Assembly: GCA_934229725.1 (NCBI GenBank)
Contig: CAKQDX010000008.1
Location: forward strand, 32,896 to 96,895
Origin: an uncultured Streptococcus sp.
GTDB taxonomy: Bacteria; Bacillota; Bacilli; Lactobacillales; Streptococcaceae
Direction: 5' to 3'
Length of the DNA: 64,000 nt
The notes beneath the pieces were generated by a model. The model saw nothing but the letters and a program-made list of their open reading frames with translations. It was not told where the DNA came from and did not search any database. Below are positions 50,701 to 59,433 of the stretch, piece after piece; position 1 is the stretch's first letter; every line of letters begins with the position of its first letter. The position numbers and the translations under genes were made by a program.

Positions 50701-50722
50701 AAAACCTTGGTGACAAGGTTTT
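50701..50722 (-). terminator. Terminator of trmL
   Basis: 9-bp stem AAAACCTTG (50701-50709) / CAAGGTTTT (50714-50722), 4-nt loop, T-run on the minus strand. It stands 20 bp before the riboswitch, so a ribU promoter must overlap it (possible -35 TTGTCA) or transcripts must read through. Confidence 0.75.
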
Positions 50723-50789
50723 GGAATTATGGATTTCTAATCTATTGATAGCCATTAACTATATACTCTTGGTATGGAGATAAGGCTGT

Positions 50790-51299
50790 TTATTTCAATT
50801 TGTCATGCTGATAATGGTGACTCAGCTCCAACCCCTCGAACTGCTGCTGACGCAGAGCCTCATAAACAATCATGCAAACCGTATTTGATACATTAAGACT
50901 ACGGACATGTTCATCATTCATCGGAATACGAATAGCTTTTTCAGCATGCTCACGCATAAATTCCTCGGGTAGACCCGTATCTTCACGTCCAAACATAAAG
51001 TAGTGGTCCTTGCCATCATCATAGGCCTCATCAGAATAAGTTTTATCCGCAAACTTCGTAACTAAATGTAAACGTCCTTGCTGATTTTTAGCCATAAAAT
51101 CAGCTAAATTATCGTAATAGGTAATATCGAGTTTATCCCAATAGTCTAAGCCTGCACGTTTCATTTTCTTGTCATCAATCGGAAAACCCATTGGTCGAAT
51201 AATATGAAGAGGGCTATTGGTCGCTGCACAGGTACGGGCAATATTCCCTGTGTTTTGTGGGATACGAGGCTCAAACAAGACAATGTGATTACGTGACAT
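50790..51299 (-). CDS. trmL: tRNA (cytidine/uridine-34 2'-O)-methyltransferase TrmL
   Basis: 169 aa from the ATG at 51299 with AGGAG 7 nt upstream; earlier Met codons to 51344 are rejected because they overlap a hairpin and that site. SPOUT-fold motifs are NHIVLFEPRIPQNTGNIART, FGREDTGLP and IPMNDEHVRSLNVSNT. It methylates the wobble base of tRNA-Leu. It has a leader with a terminator-like hairpin just before the gene. Confidence 0.95.
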   Translation of the reverse strand: MSRNHIVLFEPRIPQNTGNIARTCAATNSPLHIIRPMGFPIDDKKMKRAGLDYWDKLDITYYDNLADFMAKNQQGRLHLVTKFADKTYSDEAYDDGKDHYFMFGREDTGLPEEFMREHAEKAIRIPMNDEHVRSLNVSNTVCMIVYEALRQQQFEGLELSHHYQHDKLK

Positions 51300-51324
51300 A
51301 GCAATTCTCCTAGACATAAAAAAT

Positions 51325-51363
51325 ACCATGTCGCCCGGAGTCAAGCTCAGCAGACGACATGGT
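51325..51363 (-). terminator. Terminator-like hairpin in the trmL leader
   Basis: 9-bp stem ACCATGTCG / CGACATGGT (51363-51355 with 51333-51325 read on the minus strand), 21-nt loop, then A and TTTTTT. It ends 20 bp before the trmL ATG. Loop residues AGCTT (51347-51343) can pair with AAGCT upstream (51382-51378), giving a possible pseudoknot. Confidence 0.65.
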
Positions 51364-51426
51364 TGTGGACGTTCATTAGCTTAAATCATGACAGGTTAGA
51401 TTTAAAATAACGAATCTTTAAAGACT

Positions 51427-51454
51427 ATTTTAGCACTATTGTTATAAAAGTCAA
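51427..51454 (-). promoter_or_regulatory. Promoter of the trmL leader
   Basis: Minus strand: -35 TTGACT (51454-51449), 16-bp spacer ending TGC, -10 TAAAAT (51432-51427). The start near 51420 gives a leader of about 120 nt before trmL. Confidence 0.65.
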
Positions 51455-51588
51455 TACTATTGACAGAAAAAATTTATTATTTGTGACCTTGTTATCTATT
51501 TTTCATAGGAATCACTTATAAAGGCCTGAAAAGGATGATTTTTCAGCCAAAATAGAGTATCATAGAAGTGATTATTTGGAGGTAACTC

Positions 51589-52938
51589 ATGCGTATTATT
51601 GTCGTAGGTGCCGGTAAAGTCGGTACCGCACTCTGTCGTTCTCTTGTCGAAGAGAAGCACGATGTTATTTTAATTGAACAGAAGGAAGAAGTCCTTAAAC
51701 GCCTCAGCAAACGCTACGATATTATGGGCTTTGCTGGTAATGGTGCCAACTTCAAAATTTTAGAACAAGCCGAGGTCAATAATTGTGATGTTTTTATTGC
51801 AATGACTGACAAAGATGAAGTAAACATGATTTCAGCGGTTTTGGCCAAACAAATGGGTGCAAAAGAGACCATCGTTCGTGTTCGTAACCCAGAATATTCC
51901 AATGCTTATTTTAAAGACAAAAACTTCCTTGGATTCTCAGCGGTAGTTAACCCCGAACTGCTAGCAGCTCGGTATATCGCCAATACAGTTGAATTTCCGA
52001 ATGCTTTATCGGTTGAGACTTTTGCTAATGGGCGTGTTATTCTTATGGCCTTTAAAGTCACCGAAAACAGTCAATTATCTGGCATGACCCTTGAACAATT
52101 CCGGAAGAAATTTAGTAACATTTTGGTTTGTACGATTGACCGTAAAAATGAACTCATCATTCCAGATGGGAATGCCACCATTCAAGTTGGCGATAAGATC
52201 TATGTAACTGGGAAACGTGTTGATATGGCATTATTCCACAGCTACATCAAATCAAAAAGCATCAAAAATCTTATGCTGATTGGTGCTGGACGTATCTCCT
52301 ACTACTTGCTCAATATCTTGAAAAACACTCGTATCAAGGTCAAATTGATTGAGCAGAAAATGGATCGGGCACAAACTTTTAGTCAGGTCTTCCCAGAAGT
52401 TTCTGTCATTCTGGGAGATGGTACGGCCAAAGACCTTCTTCTTGAGGAAAGTGCTGCTAGTTATGATGCGGTAGCTACGCTTACTGGGGTAGACGAAGAA
52501 AACATCATTACCTCTATGTTCCTTGAGAGTCTTGGTATTCATAAAAACATTACCAAGGTCAACCGTACCAGTCTTTTAGAGATTATCGATACACGTGAGA
52601 CTTCAACAATTGTCACACCAAAGAGTATTGCCGTTGATACTGTCATGCACTTTGTCCGTGGACGCTATAATGCCAAAGATTCTAGTCTTGATGCCCTTCA
52701 CCATGTGGCAAATGGTCGCATCGAAACCTTGCAATTTCAAATCAAAGAAAATAACCAAATTGCCGGTATGAAGCTTTCTGACATTGATTTTGCTAACGGT
52801 GTTCTTATCGCCGCTATCATCCGTAATGGAAAAGCGATTTTCCCTACTGGTGAGGATAGACTGGCTTATGGTGATAAAATTGTGGTCGTTACCCTCTTGC
52901 AAAACGTGACTCACATTTACGACTTGTTAAAGAGGTAA
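51589..52938 (+). CDS. trkA: Trk potassium uptake system subunit TrkA (double RCK)
   Basis: 449 aa with two tandem RCK units. The first Rossmann motif is VVGAGKVGTAL at residues 4-14 with LIEQKEE after beta-2; the second is LIGAGRISYYLL near residue 225 with LIEQKMD. Each is followed by an RCK-C domain. It forms the cytoplasmic ring gating TrkH. GGAGG precedes the ATG. trkH starts 6 bp after its stop. It is larger than and distinct from the KtrA at 23852. Confidence 0.93.
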   Translation: MRIIVVGAGKVGTALCRSLVEEKHDVILIEQKEEVLKRLSKRYDIMGFAGNGANFKILEQAEVNNCDVFIAMTDKDEVNMISAVLAKQMGAKETIVRVRNPEYSNAYFKDKNFLGFSAVVNPELLAARYIANTVEFPNALSVETFANGRVILMAFKVTENSQLSGMTLEQFRKKFSNILVCTIDRKNELIIPDGNATIQVGDKIYVTGKRVDMALFHSYIKSKSIKNLMLIGAGRISYYLLNILKNTRIKVKLIEQKMDRAQTFSQVFPEVSVILGDGTAKDLLLEESAASYDAVATLTGVDEENIITSMFLESLGIHKNITKVNRTSLLEIIDTRETSTIVTPKSIAVDTVMHFVRGRYNAKDSSLDALHHVANGRIETLQFQIKENNQIAGMKLSDIDFANGVLIAAIIRNGKAIFPTGEDRLAYGDKIVVVTLLQNVTHIYDLLKR

Positions 52939-52944
52939 ACTGCC

Positions 52945-54384
52945 ATGAATAGATCTATTGTCCGTTTTCTTATTTCAAAACTTCTGCTTATTGAAGCTGG
53001 TCTCTTAGTTGTACCACTTATCGTTGCCCTTATTTACCATGAGGATGCTAAGGTGTTTGCTAGTATTTTGGGGACGATGGGGATACTTCTCCTCCTTGGT
53101 GGTATTGGCTCTCTCTTTAAACCAAAAAATTACCATATTTACACAAAAGAAGGAATGCTTATTGTAGCCCTCTGTTGGGTACTTTGGTCCTTCTTTGGAG
53201 GCTTGCCTTTTGTTTTCGCTGGGCAAATCCCAAGTGTTATCGATGCTTTCTTCGAAATGAGCTCGGGTTTCACAACCACAGGAGCTACAATTCTCACTGA
53301 CACTGGGGTACTGACACACTCTCTCCTCTTCTGGCGAAGCTTCGCCCACTTAATTGGAGGGATGGGGGTATTGGTTTTTGCATTAGCTATCATGAACAAC
53401 AGTAAAAATGGTCACCATGAGGTTATGCGTGCGGAGGTCCCTGGCCCAGTCTTTGGTAAGGTCGTTGCCAAGCTGAAAAATACAGCTCAGATTTTGTACA
53501 TCATCTATCTGGTCATGTTTGTGATCTTTGCTATGATTCTATGGATTTGTGGCATGCCACTCTTTGATAGTATTGTCATTGCGATGGGAGGTGCTGGTAC
53601 CGGTGGTTTTGCAGTCTATAATGACTCTATCGCTCACTATCATAGCGACTTGATTACCTATGTGGTTACAGTTGGTACCCTTCTCTTTGGGGTTAACTTC
53701 AACCTTTATTTCTATATTTTGCTGCGCAAAGTCAAATTCTTCTTCCAAGATGAAGAGTTACGTACTTATTTTGCGATTGTTGCAATCTCAACAGGTTTAA
53801 TCGTCCTCAATATTTTTGGTATCTACCACAATTTGGCTGATTCGTTTAAATATTCATTCTTCGAAGTGTCAACTATCATCACAACCACTGGTTTTGGTCT
53901 AACAGATATTACCAATTGGCCTCTATTTTCTCAGTATCTCCTGCTCCTCTTGATGTTTATTGGGGGTTCGGCAGGTTCAACGGCTGGTGGTTTCAAGGTT
54001 ATCCGTGCAATGATTATTGCTAAAATTGCTCGTAATCAGACCCTAGCTAGTCTTTATCCTAACAGAATCCTTTCCCTCCACATTAATGGAAGTGTTCTTG
54101 ATAAAGAGACACAACACAGTGTTCTTAAATACTTAACTGTATATGTATTTATTATGCTAGGTTTAGTAGCTCTTCTGTCATTGGATAATCAAAATCTTTT
54201 AGTCGTGACGAGCGCTGCTGCTTCAACCTTCAACAACATTGGACCATTACTAGGAACAAGTGATAGCTTCGCTATTTTTAGTCCTTTGTCTAAGCTTGTC
54301 ATGGGATTTGCTATGATTGCTGGACGTCTGGAAATTTATCCTGTATTACTCCTATTCCTACCAAAAACTTGGTCAAAAATTTAA
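52945..54384 (+). CDS. trkH: Trk potassium uptake channel subunit TrkH
   Basis: 479 aa with about ten helices in four MPM repeats. Filter segments are GFTTTGATIL, GGAGTGGFAVY, TTGFGLTD and AAASTFNNIGP. A TrkH-type KGGSAGSTAGGFKVIR-like stretch (GGSAGSTAGGFKVIR) is present. It conducts K+ with TrkA. The operon ends in a terminator overlapping the convergent yidD. Confidence 0.93.
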   Translation: MNRSIVRFLISKLLLIEAGLLVVPLIVALIYHEDAKVFASILGTMGILLLLGGIGSLFKPKNYHIYTKEGMLIVALCWVLWSFFGGLPFVFAGQIPSVIDAFFEMSSGFTTTGATILTDTGVLTHSLLFWRSFAHLIGGMGVLVFALAIMNNSKNGHHEVMRAEVPGPVFGKVVAKLKNTAQILYIIYLVMFVIFAMILWICGMPLFDSIVIAMGGAGTGGFAVYNDSIAHYHSDLITYVVTVGTLLFGVNFNLYFYILLRKVKFFFQDEELRTYFAIVAISTGLIVLNIFGIYHNLADSFKYSFFEVSTIITTTGFGLTDITNWPLFSQYLLLLLMFIGGSAGSTAGGFKVIRAMIIAKIARNQTLASLYPNRILSLHINGSVLDKETQHSVLKYLTVYVFIMLGLVALLSLDNQNLLVVTSAAASTFNNIGPLLGTSDSFAIFSPLSKLVMGFAMIAGRLEIYPVLLLFLPKTWSKI

Positions 54385-54393
54385 GTATAAAAG

Positions 54394-54424
54394 AACTCCT
54401 TTGGATTACTTATCCAAAGGAGTT
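54394..54424. terminator. Bidirectional terminator trkH/yidD
   Basis: 13-bp stem AACTCCTTTGGAT (54394-54406) / ATCCAAAGGAGTT (54412-54424), 5-nt loop, with TTTTATT on the plus strand. It overlaps the last codons of yidD. Confidence 0.85.
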
Positions 54425-54654
54425 TTATTGCGTTTTAGGCTAAAATAATCTGGAACCGGATCCTCGCCAGTTTCTGAAAAGGGGTGACATCGTAAGATAC
54501 GAGCAATACCCATGAGAACACCCTTTAAACCATGTTTTTCAATGGCTTGAATCATGTAAACCGAACAGGTTGGACGAAAGCGACAAGACGGTGGAAAGAG
54601 GGGAGAAATCCATCTCTGATAGGCCCTAACCAGAGCAATCAGAAATCTCTTCAT
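54406..54654 (-). CDS. yidD: Membrane protein insertion efficiency factor YidD
   Basis: 82 aa from the ATG at 54654; an ATG one codon earlier is possible. The family pattern SPLFPPSCRFRPTCSVYMIQAI with paired Cys, and RCHPFSETGEDPVP, is unmistakable (landmarks PSCRFRPTCS and RCHPF). It is a peripheral membrane protein that assists YidC/Sec insertion. Its start overlaps the rluB stop. Confidence 0.93.
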   Translation of the reverse strand: MKRFLIALVRAYQRWISPLFPPSCRFRPTCSVYMIQAIEKHGLKGVLMGIARILRCHPFSETGEDPVPDYFSLKRNKTPLDK

Positions 54655-55379
54655 CATTTAACCTTGTTAACAGCAGCATTATGAAGCTGACTGATTTCTT
54701 TTTTATTGAGACGACGTGATTCACCTGGGCGAAGGCCAGTCAAATCAAGAGTCCCAAAACGGGTACGTGACAACTTATCAACAAGCAAGCCCACTGACTC
54801 AAACATCTTCTTAACCTGGTGGTTACGGCCTTCATGAATGGTTAATTCAACGACTGAACGGTTCTTTTCATGATCAACCCTGATAATATTATAACGTGCC
54901 GGCTTGGTTTTCTTACCATCAATCACCACACCACGTGTCAAAGGACGAAGATTTTCCTTGGTCGCAATGCCTTTCACACGTGCCAAATAAACCTTGTCAA
55001 TCTCATTACGTGGGTGAATCATTTTATCAGTAAAGTCACCATCATTAGTCAAAATAAGAAGCCCCGTCGTATCCCAGTCAAGGCGACCGACTGGATAAAT
55101 ACGTTCCTTAACATGAGGCATAAGATCAATAACCGTCTTACGATCCTTTTCATCGGATACTGAAGAGATGACCCCACGTGGTTTGTTCAGAAGATAGTAA
55201 ACTTTCTCCTCATTGTAAATAGGGCTGCCATTGACTTCAACAGTATCACCGTTTTTGACAATTGTTGCCAATTCCGTAACTGTCTTGCCATTTAGGGTCA
55301 CACGACCGTCTTTTATGAGTTCCTCAGCCTTACGACGGCTAGCCACACCTGCGTGGGCAATATATTTATTAATTCGCAT
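54654..55379 (-). CDS. rluB: 23S rRNA pseudouridine synthase RluB
   Basis: 241 aa. An N-terminal S4 domain (RINKYIAHAGVASRRKAEELI) precedes the RsuA/RluB catalytic core with the nucleophile Asp in GRLDWDTTGLLILTNDG. It modifies U2605 (E. coli numbering) in 23S rRNA. Streptococci keep it behind scpAB, as here; the 89-bp gap to scpB holds three small hairpins. Confidence 0.94.
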   Translation of the reverse strand: MRINKYIAHAGVASRRKAEELIKDGRVTLNGKTVTELATIVKNGDTVEVNGSPIYNEEKVYYLLNKPRGVISSVSDEKDRKTVIDLMPHVKERIYPVGRLDWDTTGLLILTNDGDFTDKMIHPRNEIDKVYLARVKGIATKENLRPLTRGVVIDGKKTKPARYNIIRVDHEKNRSVVELTIHEGRNHQVKKMFESVGLLVDKLSRTRFGTLDLTGLRPGESRRLNKKEISQLHNAAVNKVK

Positions 55380-55468
55380 TCTTTTTCTACAGCTTTTGCG
55401 CTGTATCCTTTCTACCTAGCATCTCTGCTATGTTTCTTTAGCTTTTGGTAATCAAACTTTACCAAATC
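55380..55468 (-). other. Hairpin-rich gap between scpB and rluB
   Basis: Three short stems occur in 89 bp on the minus strand: TTTGGTAA/TTACCAAA (55444-55466 region), TAGCA/TGCTA, and ACAGC/GCTGT. None has a proper T-run. They may separate mRNA segments or affect stability. Confidence 0.4.
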
Positions 55469-56056
55469 TCAAGCTTGATCATCGAGATCCACATGTTCTT
55501 CCAAATCTTCTTCCTTAAAGAGACTGGTTTCCTGATCCTCGAGTTCTAGTTGGTCGATAGCCACCAATTCATCCAAACTGTTAATTCCCATATAGTCTAG
55601 AAAATAATCCGTCGTCGCATAAAGGTTAGGGCGACCAACAGCATCTTTTTTACCAGCTTCTCGGACCAAATCGAAAGCCTGAAGCTTAGTAATGGCGCCA
55701 CTGGAATTAACACCCCGAATAGCATCAACCTCAGCACGAGTAATAGGCTGTTTATAAGCAATTATGGAAAGAACTTCAAGGCTCGCTCGAGAGAGACTTT
55801 GGTTAATTGGGGTTTTTGAGTACTCACGAAGAAGACTTGCAAAGTTTGCCTTAGTCACTAGCTTGTAGGTATTTGAGGACTCCAATAAACAAAGAGCTGA
55901 ATCCTCATCTGCCTCATACTTTGCCTGCAATTTTTCCAAGGACTGAGTAAGTCCCGTAACTGGCATTTCCAAAAGCTGTGCCATGGTACGTAGACTAAGT
56001 CCATCTTCACCAGCCACAAAAAGTAGGGCTTCTAATCGTGCTAAGTGGCTACTCAT
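55469..56056 (-). CDS. scpB: Segregation and condensation protein B ScpB
   Basis: 195 aa with two winged-helix domains. Landmarks are LEALLFVAGEDGLSL at the start and LEVLSIIAYKQPITRAEVDAIRGVNSSGAI (given in part) in the middle. The C-terminus is acidic. It dimerises and binds ScpA-SMC. It overlaps scpA by 8 bp. Confidence 0.95.
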   Translation of the reverse strand: MSSHLARLEALLFVAGEDGLSLRTMAQLLEMPVTGLTQSLEKLQAKYEADEDSALCLLESSNTYKLVTKANFASLLREYSKTPINQSLSRASLEVLSIIAYKQPITRAEVDAIRGVNSSGAITKLQAFDLVREAGKKDAVGRPNLYATTDYFLDYMGINSLDELVAIDQLELEDQETSLFKEEDLEEHVDLDDQA

Positions 56057-56762
56057 TCGTCCATTCCTTTCTTAGTGTGATTGTTCCAAAAATGGTTTCC
56101 TGCTGTACCGAAATCCGATGTACCTTAATCAATTCAAGAGTTGCTAAAAAGAGGGTTATCACTTGATTCATATCCTTAGCATCTGTGAAAAGATCCGCTA
56201 AAATCAACTCATTTTTCGCACTAAAGGCTTCTTCGATGATTAACATCATGTCTTCAATCTTATAATCATCACGCGCAATGGTCGTGTGATTGCGACGAAT
56301 CTCCTCCTGCTTTTCCGCCATAATCTTTGAAAAAGCCAGGAAAATATCTTGAATGGTCTTGTCCTGATTAAGGGTCACATCTTCGTAAACCAATTCAACC
56401 TTTGGCTTTGAAAAATATTGGGCTCGCTCTTCATGTTGTTTAGCAAGCTCTTGACTAGCCGTCTTAAAGCGAGCATACTCTTCCAATTGACTCAAGAGCT
56501 CAAGCTCCGGATCATCTGCTTCTGGCTCAGCTTCCACTACTGTCGGCAAAAGCTTACGACTCTTAATCAACATGAGTTGACTAGCCATGAGCATATATTC
56601 ACCAGCAACCTCGAGCTTCATTGCCTGCAAGGTTGCCAGGTAAGCCAAATATTGCTCGATGACATCAACAATGGGAACATCGTAAATGTCTACTTCATAT
56701 TTAGAAACCAAGTGGAGCAACAAATCTAGTGGCCCCTCAAAATCTTTTAACTTAATATCCAT
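56049..56762 (-). CDS. scpA: Segregation and condensation protein A ScpA
   Basis: 237 aa kleisin. It begins MDIKLKDFEGPLDLLLHLV, the ScpA signature, and ends with a winged helix that contacts the SMC head (IFGTITLRKEWTNE). With SMC and ScpB it loads at parS and organises the chromosome. Its start shares a base with the xerD-like stop, so it is coupled. Confidence 0.96.
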   Translation of the reverse strand: MDIKLKDFEGPLDLLLHLVSKYEVDIYDVPIVDVIEQYLAYLATLQAMKLEVAGEYMLMASQLMLIKSRKLLPTVVEAEPEADDPELELLSQLEEYARFKTASQELAKQHEERAQYFSKPKVELVYEDVTLNQDKTIQDIFLAFSKIMAEKQEEIRRNHTTIARDDYKIEDMMLIIEEAFSAKNELILADLFTDAKDMNQVITLFLATLELIKVHRISVQQETIFGTITLRKEWTNE

Positions 56763-57523
56763 TAGGTCTTGTAGTATTTCTCCAAGGTCACTGGACTTTT
56801 CAGCCCTAGCAAACGAGCCAGTTCAAAGGCGCCCGTTCCCTTTTCAATCTGTCTAAGAATAAACTGCTGACGCAAAATCTGTGCGGTGATCTCAGGTAAT
56901 CCACATACAGTAACATAAGTCTGAATTTGCTTATACAGCCATTGACGAGTGAAGGATTTACCCAGAAGTAATCCCTGACTATTCTCATCCTTAATCATCA
57001 ACAAAGATTGCTTCAAAGCGCCATCTAGTCTGAGAACACGCTTAGTGCTTCCCTTGGCCACAGTTACAACACCAAATGCCAAGTCAATATCAGCCCAGTC
57101 TAGCTCCAAAAATTCAGAAGGTAGGAGTCCTAACTCTAGAATAAACAGACAAGCTAGTTTACCGGGTCCCTCCTGCCCTTCATAAAGCGCTAAAAGTTCC
57201 AGTCTCTCTAGCTCCTCTTCTTGAGTAGACACCCTTGCTATTTCTGAAAGTGTTAAAAATTCAGATAGGTCACCCTTTTGATAGAGGTATCGCAAAAATT
57301 GATTAACTGCGGACCGCTTACGCTTTTGTACCGAAGGTTTCCAATCCTTCAATTGGTTTTCATAGACCTTGAGACTGGTATGATCAATTTGACCTGGAAG
57401 TGACATGGCAAACTGTTTAAGGTCATAAGCATAAGCCTGCTTTGAACTATCAGAGATAGTCTTGGTACTCAGAAACTCAGTGATCTGAGTTGTCACTTGT
57501 TTTTGGAATGATGATATAGTCAT
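56762..57523 (-). CDS. XerD-like tyrosine recombinase with lost catalytic residues
   Basis: 253 aa from the ATG at 57523 (weak ribosome binding site; it overlaps cbpB by 47 bp, and the start is uncertain). The N-terminal SAM-like domain (STKTISDSSKQAYAYDL) and the recombinase fold are intact. Canonical active-site residues are replaced: Arg I by Leu134 (LGLLPSE), His by Gln215, the second His by Gln219 and the His/Trp by Leu241; R218 and Tyr250/251 remain. It cannot be the normal dimer resolvase, which is XerS in streptococci. A DNA-binding role is possible. Confidence 0.85.
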   Translation of the reverse strand: MTISSFQKQVTTQITEFLSTKTISDSSKQAYAYDLKQFAMSLPGQIDHTSLKVYENQLKDWKPSVQKRKRSAVNQFLRYLYQKGDLSEFLTLSEIARVSTQEEELERLELLALYEGQEGPGKLACLFILELGLLPSEFLELDWADIDLAFGVVTVAKGSTKRVLRLDGALKQSLLMIKDENSQGLLLGKSFTRQWLYKQIQTYVTVCGLPEITAQILRQQFILRQIEKGTGAFELARLLGLKSPVTLEKYYKT

Positions 57524-57959
57524 GTGTAAAGTCATGTAAAAGGCTATTAACTGCCTTGAGAATCGATTTTCGTGTAATAATTCCTTTGAAAATACCTTGG
57601 CTATCAACGACTGGAAGAAAAGGATTATTGACCAACTTATGCATGACCTCATTCAGATTCGCATTATCTTCCACTGTTTCCATAACGTCTGATGTCATCG
57701 GTCTAATATCACGGTTAACCATTTCCCACTCTTGCAAGTTGTGTTCTTCTTGATAACGTTTTATATCTGTCAAAGAAATCGTTCCAAGATAGTGTTTATC
57801 TTTGGTCAAAACTGGAACACGAGAATACCCGTTACTTGTCAAAAGCAAAACCACATGATTAGCCTTGTGGCTATCAATAAAAATGGCAAGCTGATCCGAC
57901 GGAATCAAATAATTATCCAAATGAGCCAATAAAAAATCTTCAAATTCTTTAGCAATCAT
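57477..57959 (-). CDS. cbpB: CBS-domain protein CbpB (possible c-di-AMP sensor)
   Basis: 160 aa consisting of a Bateman pair of CBS domains (SRVPVLTKDKHYLGTISLTDI and PVVDSQGIFKGIITRKSIL). Relatives in Listeria and Bacillus (CbpB/DarB) bind c-di-AMP and stimulate the Rel enzyme. The symbol is by similarity of architecture and streptococcal context. It overlaps the phosphodiesterase gene by 4 bp. Confidence 0.75.
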   Translation of the reverse strand: MIAKEFEDFLLAHLDNYLIPSDQLAIFIDSHKANHVVLLLTSNGYSRVPVLTKDKHYLGTISLTDIKRYQEEHNLQEWEMVNRDIRPMTSDVMETVEDNANLNEVMHKLVNNPFLPVVDSQGIFKGIITRKSILKAVNSLLHDFTHDYIIIPKTSDNSDH

Positions 57960-58477
57960 CGTTCAAATTCCTGTGTCAGTTCTGGATAAAGCTCATGATC
58001 ACGTGTGTAATACTCCACACGAATCTTAGTATCGTCTATAAGCACCTTAGCATAAAGCTTAATATTGATAGGCCCTCGTGGCTGCGAAACAGATCCTGGA
58101 TTGATAAACACTGTTTTACCGTTTCGCCAAGCTGTTGCTGCATGCAAATGCCCATAAAGACAAATATCAGCGTCCTCTTGTTGTGCCCAAAGATCTAACT
58201 TATCCCAGGTGAAATTAATACCGTAAAGATGGCCATGTGTTTGAGCAATGATCACATCACCAAGTTTTACCACCAAGCGTTCTGGATAACCTGAGTCATA
58301 ATCACAGTTCCCACGAACCACATAAATACCGTCCCAAACTGGGTCACTTGATTCTAACTCAGAATCCCCATTATGGAAAATAGCGTCTACTTTACCTTGG
58401 TAACGTTTCTTAATATCTTCTACAATGTCACGATCTCCATGAGAGTCGCTCATTACAATTATTGATTGTTCTGCCAT
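57956..58477 (-). CDS. YfcE/MJ0936-type metallophosphoesterase
   Basis: 173 aa. Metal ligand motifs are MSDSHGD near residue 10, FHNGDSE, VRGNCD, THGH and YGHLHAA, all as in the calcineurin-like YfcE family. Cyclic or phosphodiester substrates are known in vitro only. It overlaps rdgB by 19 bp. Confidence 0.9.
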   Translation of the reverse strand: MAEQSIIVMSDSHGDRDIVEDIKKRYQGKVDAIFHNGDSELESSDPVWDGIYVVRGNCDYDSGYPERLVVKLGDVIIAQTHGHLYGINFTWDKLDLWAQQEDADICLYGHLHAATAWRNGKTVFINPGSVSQPRGPINIKLYAKVLIDDTKIRVEYYTRDHELYPELTQEFER

Positions 58478-59433
58478 GCTGGAAAAACCTCCATAAGTTT
58501 CTTAACAGCCTGACCACGATGCGACTGTTCATTTTTCTCTTCTGACGAAAGCTCTGCTGCCGTCTTACCTGTATCACCTACTAAAAAGAGAGGATCATAA
58601 CCGAAGCCATTGTCACCTTTGGGTTCTCGACCAATGTAGCCCTCCCAGTCTGCCTCAACAACTAGACTATCACGTCCAGGGGCTGCAACCACTAAGGTTG
58701 TATGGAACTGAGCTGAGCGTTTATCATCATCAAGAACCATAGCGAGCTCATGTAATAGCTTAGCATTATTTTCAGCATCGGTCGCATCAGGACCTGCAAA
58801 GCGAGCAGACCAAACTCCAGGCAAGCCCCCAAGAATATCAACTTTCAATCCTGAATCATCTGAAAGCACCATTTTACCAGTTAACTCAGAAATCGTTTCT
58901 GCCTTCAAACGAGCGTTTTCCTCAAAGGTTGTGCCTGTTTCAGCAACTTCAGGTAGGTCTGGATAATCATTAAGATTTTCTACTGTAATACCGAGTTTTC
59001 CAAAAAGTTTACGGAACTCCTTAGTTTTTCCTTCATTACGTGTTGCAATCAACAAAACGTCGCCAAATGCGGACTGACTCTTAGAACCAAAGAAATCTTC
59101 CAAAGCGACTCCTTCTTTAGGCACATGGACATAGACAAGTTTTTCACCTTCACTGACGAGTAAGGCACCTTGATGTTGTGTAACAGCCAAATCTCGACCA
59201 GTATTCTCCTTCAAACTGTCTAAGATAAAAGACACCAAGCGAAGATCCGATGAGTGCTTAACAATATGTAACTGGAAGCCACTAACAGCAAGTGCATTTG
59301 TCAATCCCTGGAAAAAATCAACATACTGTTCATAAGCCTCATCACCACCAAAACAGGTCAACTGATTGTAACTGCCAAAACTAGCCAAGTACCAGTCTTG
59401 TTCATCTTTATATTCAAAAATTGATTTAGTCAT
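58459..59433 (-). CDS. rdgB: XTP/dITP diphosphatase RdgB with N-terminal extension
   Basis: 324 aa; the Ham1/RdgB core covers about 127-324 (LLIATRNEGKTKEF at its start, then FEENARLKAE, LSDDSGL and FGYDPLF). It removes ITP and XTP from the nucleotide pool. The additional 125 residues at the N-terminus, usual in streptococci, have no known role. It overlaps murI by 8 bp. Confidence 0.93.
   Translation of the reverse strand: MTKSIFEYKDEQDWYLASFGSYNQLTCFGGDEAYEQYVDFFQGLTNALAVSGFQLHIVKHSSDLRLVSFILDSLKENTGRDLAVTQHQGALLVSEGEKLVYVHVPKEGVALEDFFGSKSQSAFGDVLLIATRNEGKTKEFRKLFGKLGITVENLNDYPDLPEVAETGTTFEENARLKAETISELTGKMVLSDDSGLKVDILGGLPGVWSARFAGPDATDAENNAKLLHELAMVLDDDKRSAQFHTTLVVAAPGRDSLVVEADWEGYIGREPKGDNGFGYDPLFLVGDTGKTAAELSSEEKNEQSHRGQAVKKLMEVFPAWQNNQ

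Noticed and set aside
50747..50763. MET-box-like GATAGCC-ATT-AACTATA between trmL and ribU
   Set aside because: One half is perfect but the other has three mismatches, and it lies downstream of trmL rather than at a promoter.
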